Below, in pieces: positions 22,644-23,592 of a DNA stretch of 23,592 bases (positions are counted from its first letter, which is position 1; each line of letters opens with the position of its first letter). The position numbers and the translations under genes are program-made. Source of the stretch: Candidatus Gastranaerophilales bacterium. Lineage in GTDB: Bacteria; Cyanobacteriota; Vampirovibrionia; Gastranaerophilales; Gastranaerophilaceae. The stretch lies in the NCBI GenBank assembly GCA_900767135.1, contig CAAFYU010000003.1, positions 1-23,592 on the forward strand, in the 5' to 3' direction. The notes beneath the pieces were generated by a model. It was not told the origin of the DNA. It made no database searches and saw nothing but the letters and a program-made list of their open reading frames with translations.

Positions 22644-22770
22644 GTGTACACTCTTTATTAGTACATTGCCGGGTCGGAATTAAAAACCTTACCGGCGGCG
22701 ACATTTTGAGGGAAACCCCAAAGAATCTCAAGTGTGTTGAGGACTTTCACTTATGTGCTCAAATGACGTC
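22644..22770 (+). promoter_or_regulatory. Structured 5' leader of metK, candidate SAM-responsive riboswitch of unassigned class
   Basis: Pairings that can be drawn by eye: 22644-22649 with 22661-22666; 22668-22672 (GCCGG) with 22692-22696 (CCGGC); a long closing stem 22697-22710 with 22758-22770 (12 pairs, one A/A mismatch, one bulged T). Inside the long stem are CTCAA 22727-22731 with TTGAG 22737-22741, AAAG 22720-22723 with CTTT 22744-22747, and CAC 22748-22750 with GTG 22755-22757. GGGT (22671-22674) could form a pseudoknot with ACCC (22715-22718). It does not match the SAM-I, II, III/VI or IV layouts as I know them. metK follows directly, with no terminator hairpin between, so any control would act on translation or stability. 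Confidence 0.55.
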
Positions 22771-22796
22771 TAAAAACAAATTAAGGAGAATTTGAA

Positions 22797-23592
22797 ATGG
22801 CACCAAAAAACTTTTTATTTACTTCCGAATCAGTTACGGAAGGACACCCCGACAAAGTTTGTGATCAGATTTCTGACGCAATTTTAGACGAGTTTTTAAC
22901 AAAGTACCCACAATCTCGTGTTGCTGCTGAAACAACAGTTACAACAGGTATGGCTCTTGTTTGTGGCGAAATTACATCTGACTGTTACGTTGACATTCCG
23001 TCAGTTGTAAGAAACACTATTAAAAATATCGGTTACACTGAAAGCGAAGGCGGTGGCTTTGATTTCAATACTTGTGCAGTTTTGACAAGTATTGATGAAC
23101 AATCTTGCGACATCGCAGGTGGCGTAAACAAAGCACTAGAATCTCGTTCTGACAACGCAGATACTTCTGTTTCTGAAACAGAAGATATCGGTGCTGGCGA
23201 CCAAGGTATTATGTTTGGTTACGCTTGTAACGAAACTCCGGAACTTATGCCTTTGCCTATCAGCTTAGCTCACAAACTTTCATACAGATTAGCACAAGTT
23301 AGAAAACAAGGTATTTTGGCATATCTTAGACCTGATGGAAAATCTCAGGTTACTGTTGAATACGTTGACGGCAAACCTTCAAGAATTCACACTGTATTGA
23401 TTTCTACTCAGCACGACGATGTAATCGACGGAATTTCTGACAACGCACAAATTCAAGCTAAAATCAGAGAAGATATCAAAAAATACGTTATCGATTACGT
23501 TTTTGAAAACGAAGCAATCAAACTTGATGCAGAAACTAAAATTCTTGTAAACCCATCAGGACGTTTCGTAGTAGGCGGGCCTCAAGGTGATG
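22797..23592 (+). CDS. metK: S-adenosylmethionine synthetase, 3' end outside the window
   Basis: MetK makes S-adenosylmethionine from methionine and ATP. The first 265 codons are present. Recognisable regions are TSESVTEGHPDKVCDQISDAI (starting near residue 7, ATP-binding histidine and acidic metal ligand), TTVTTGM, the signature GAGDQGIMFGYA, TPELMPLPI, LRPDGKSQVTVEY, STQHDD and NPSGRFVVGGPQGD, where the window ends just inside the second conserved signature. AAGGAG (22783-22788) lies 8 nt before the ATG. The gene follows a structured leader. The remaining third (about 120-130 residues) is not visible, so integrity of the C-terminus cannot be judged. Confidence 0.97.
   Translation, partial: MAPKNFLFTSESVTEGHPDKVCDQISDAILDEFLTKYPQSRVAAETTVTTGMALVCGEITSDCYVDIPSVVRNTIKNIGYTESEGGGFDFNTCAVLTSIDEQSCDIAGGVNKALESRSDNADTSVSETEDIGAGDQGIMFGYACNETPELMPLPISLAHKLSYRLAQVRKQGILAYLRPDGKSQVTVEYVDGKPSRIHTVLISTQHDDVIDGISDNAQIQAKIREDIKKYVIDYVFENEAIKLDAETKILVNPSGRFVVGGPQGD

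Noticed and set aside
22668..22710. Resemblance of ACCGGCGG in the metK leader to the FMN riboswitch core
   Set aside because: The other conserved FMN elements are missing and the downstream gene is metK, not a riboflavin gene.

Overview
This 23.6-kb window is AT-rich bacterial chromosome, densely coding on both strands, with no phage, insertion-sequence, CRISPR or rRNA signal. LptA- and LptC-like genes indicate a Gram-negative (diderm) envelope. The low GC, the many unfamiliar short proteins beside ordinary housekeeping genes, and a DUF151 nuclease and DUF1858 protein suggest a gut-type non-photosynthetic cyanobacterial relative (Melainabacteria/Gastranaerophilales-like). That placement is an impression from gene content, not a search result.

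Layout. 1-2669: tRNA-Val with a terminator, then a three-gene glycan cassette (two GT2 glycosyltransferases and a GT11 alpha-1,2-fucosyltransferase). 2666-3893 (minus): two adjacent paralogous hypothetical membrane proteins; a third likely relative lies at 18829-19848. 4057-6467 (plus): a TatD deoxyribonuclease and a two-domain 5'-nucleotidase-like protein without a signal peptide. 6464-7982 (minus): two tandem six-helix membrane proteins that look like diverged copies of each other. 7983-8452: a non-coding stretch with a promoter-terminator unit for a ~140-nt minus-strand RNA lying antisense to a possible 35-residue hydrophobic peptide. 8453-8999: two short unrecognised proteins.

9056-10180 (minus): a DegT-family sugar aminotransferase. 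10325-17685 (minus): a long run, lptC-lptA-TPR-dprA-topA, almost gapless, followed by an aroE with a large Gln-rich N-terminal extension; two REP-like palindromes sit between topA and aroE. 17862-20482 (plus): a uridine-kinase-like P-loop protein, the third membrane paralog and a DUF151 nuclease. 20565-21080: a second pair of short proteins whose C-termini match, in the same order, those of the pair at 8453-8999. 21072-23592: a 52-residue minus-strand gene, a DUF1858 protein, TlyA, another 52-residue gene, and metK (cut by the window end) behind a well-structured RNA leader.

How the genes work together: the cassette, the DegT enzyme and the Lpt genes point to a cell surface with decorated LPS or capsule. 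TopA, DprA, TatD and the DUF151 protein are nucleic-acid enzymes. The most novel material is the repeated two-gene small-protein cassette, the unassigned metK leader (candidate SAM-sensing RNA), the antisense RNA/peptide locus, and a group of genes whose predicted -10 boxes sit 6-8 nt before the start codon and so probably give leaderless mRNAs.
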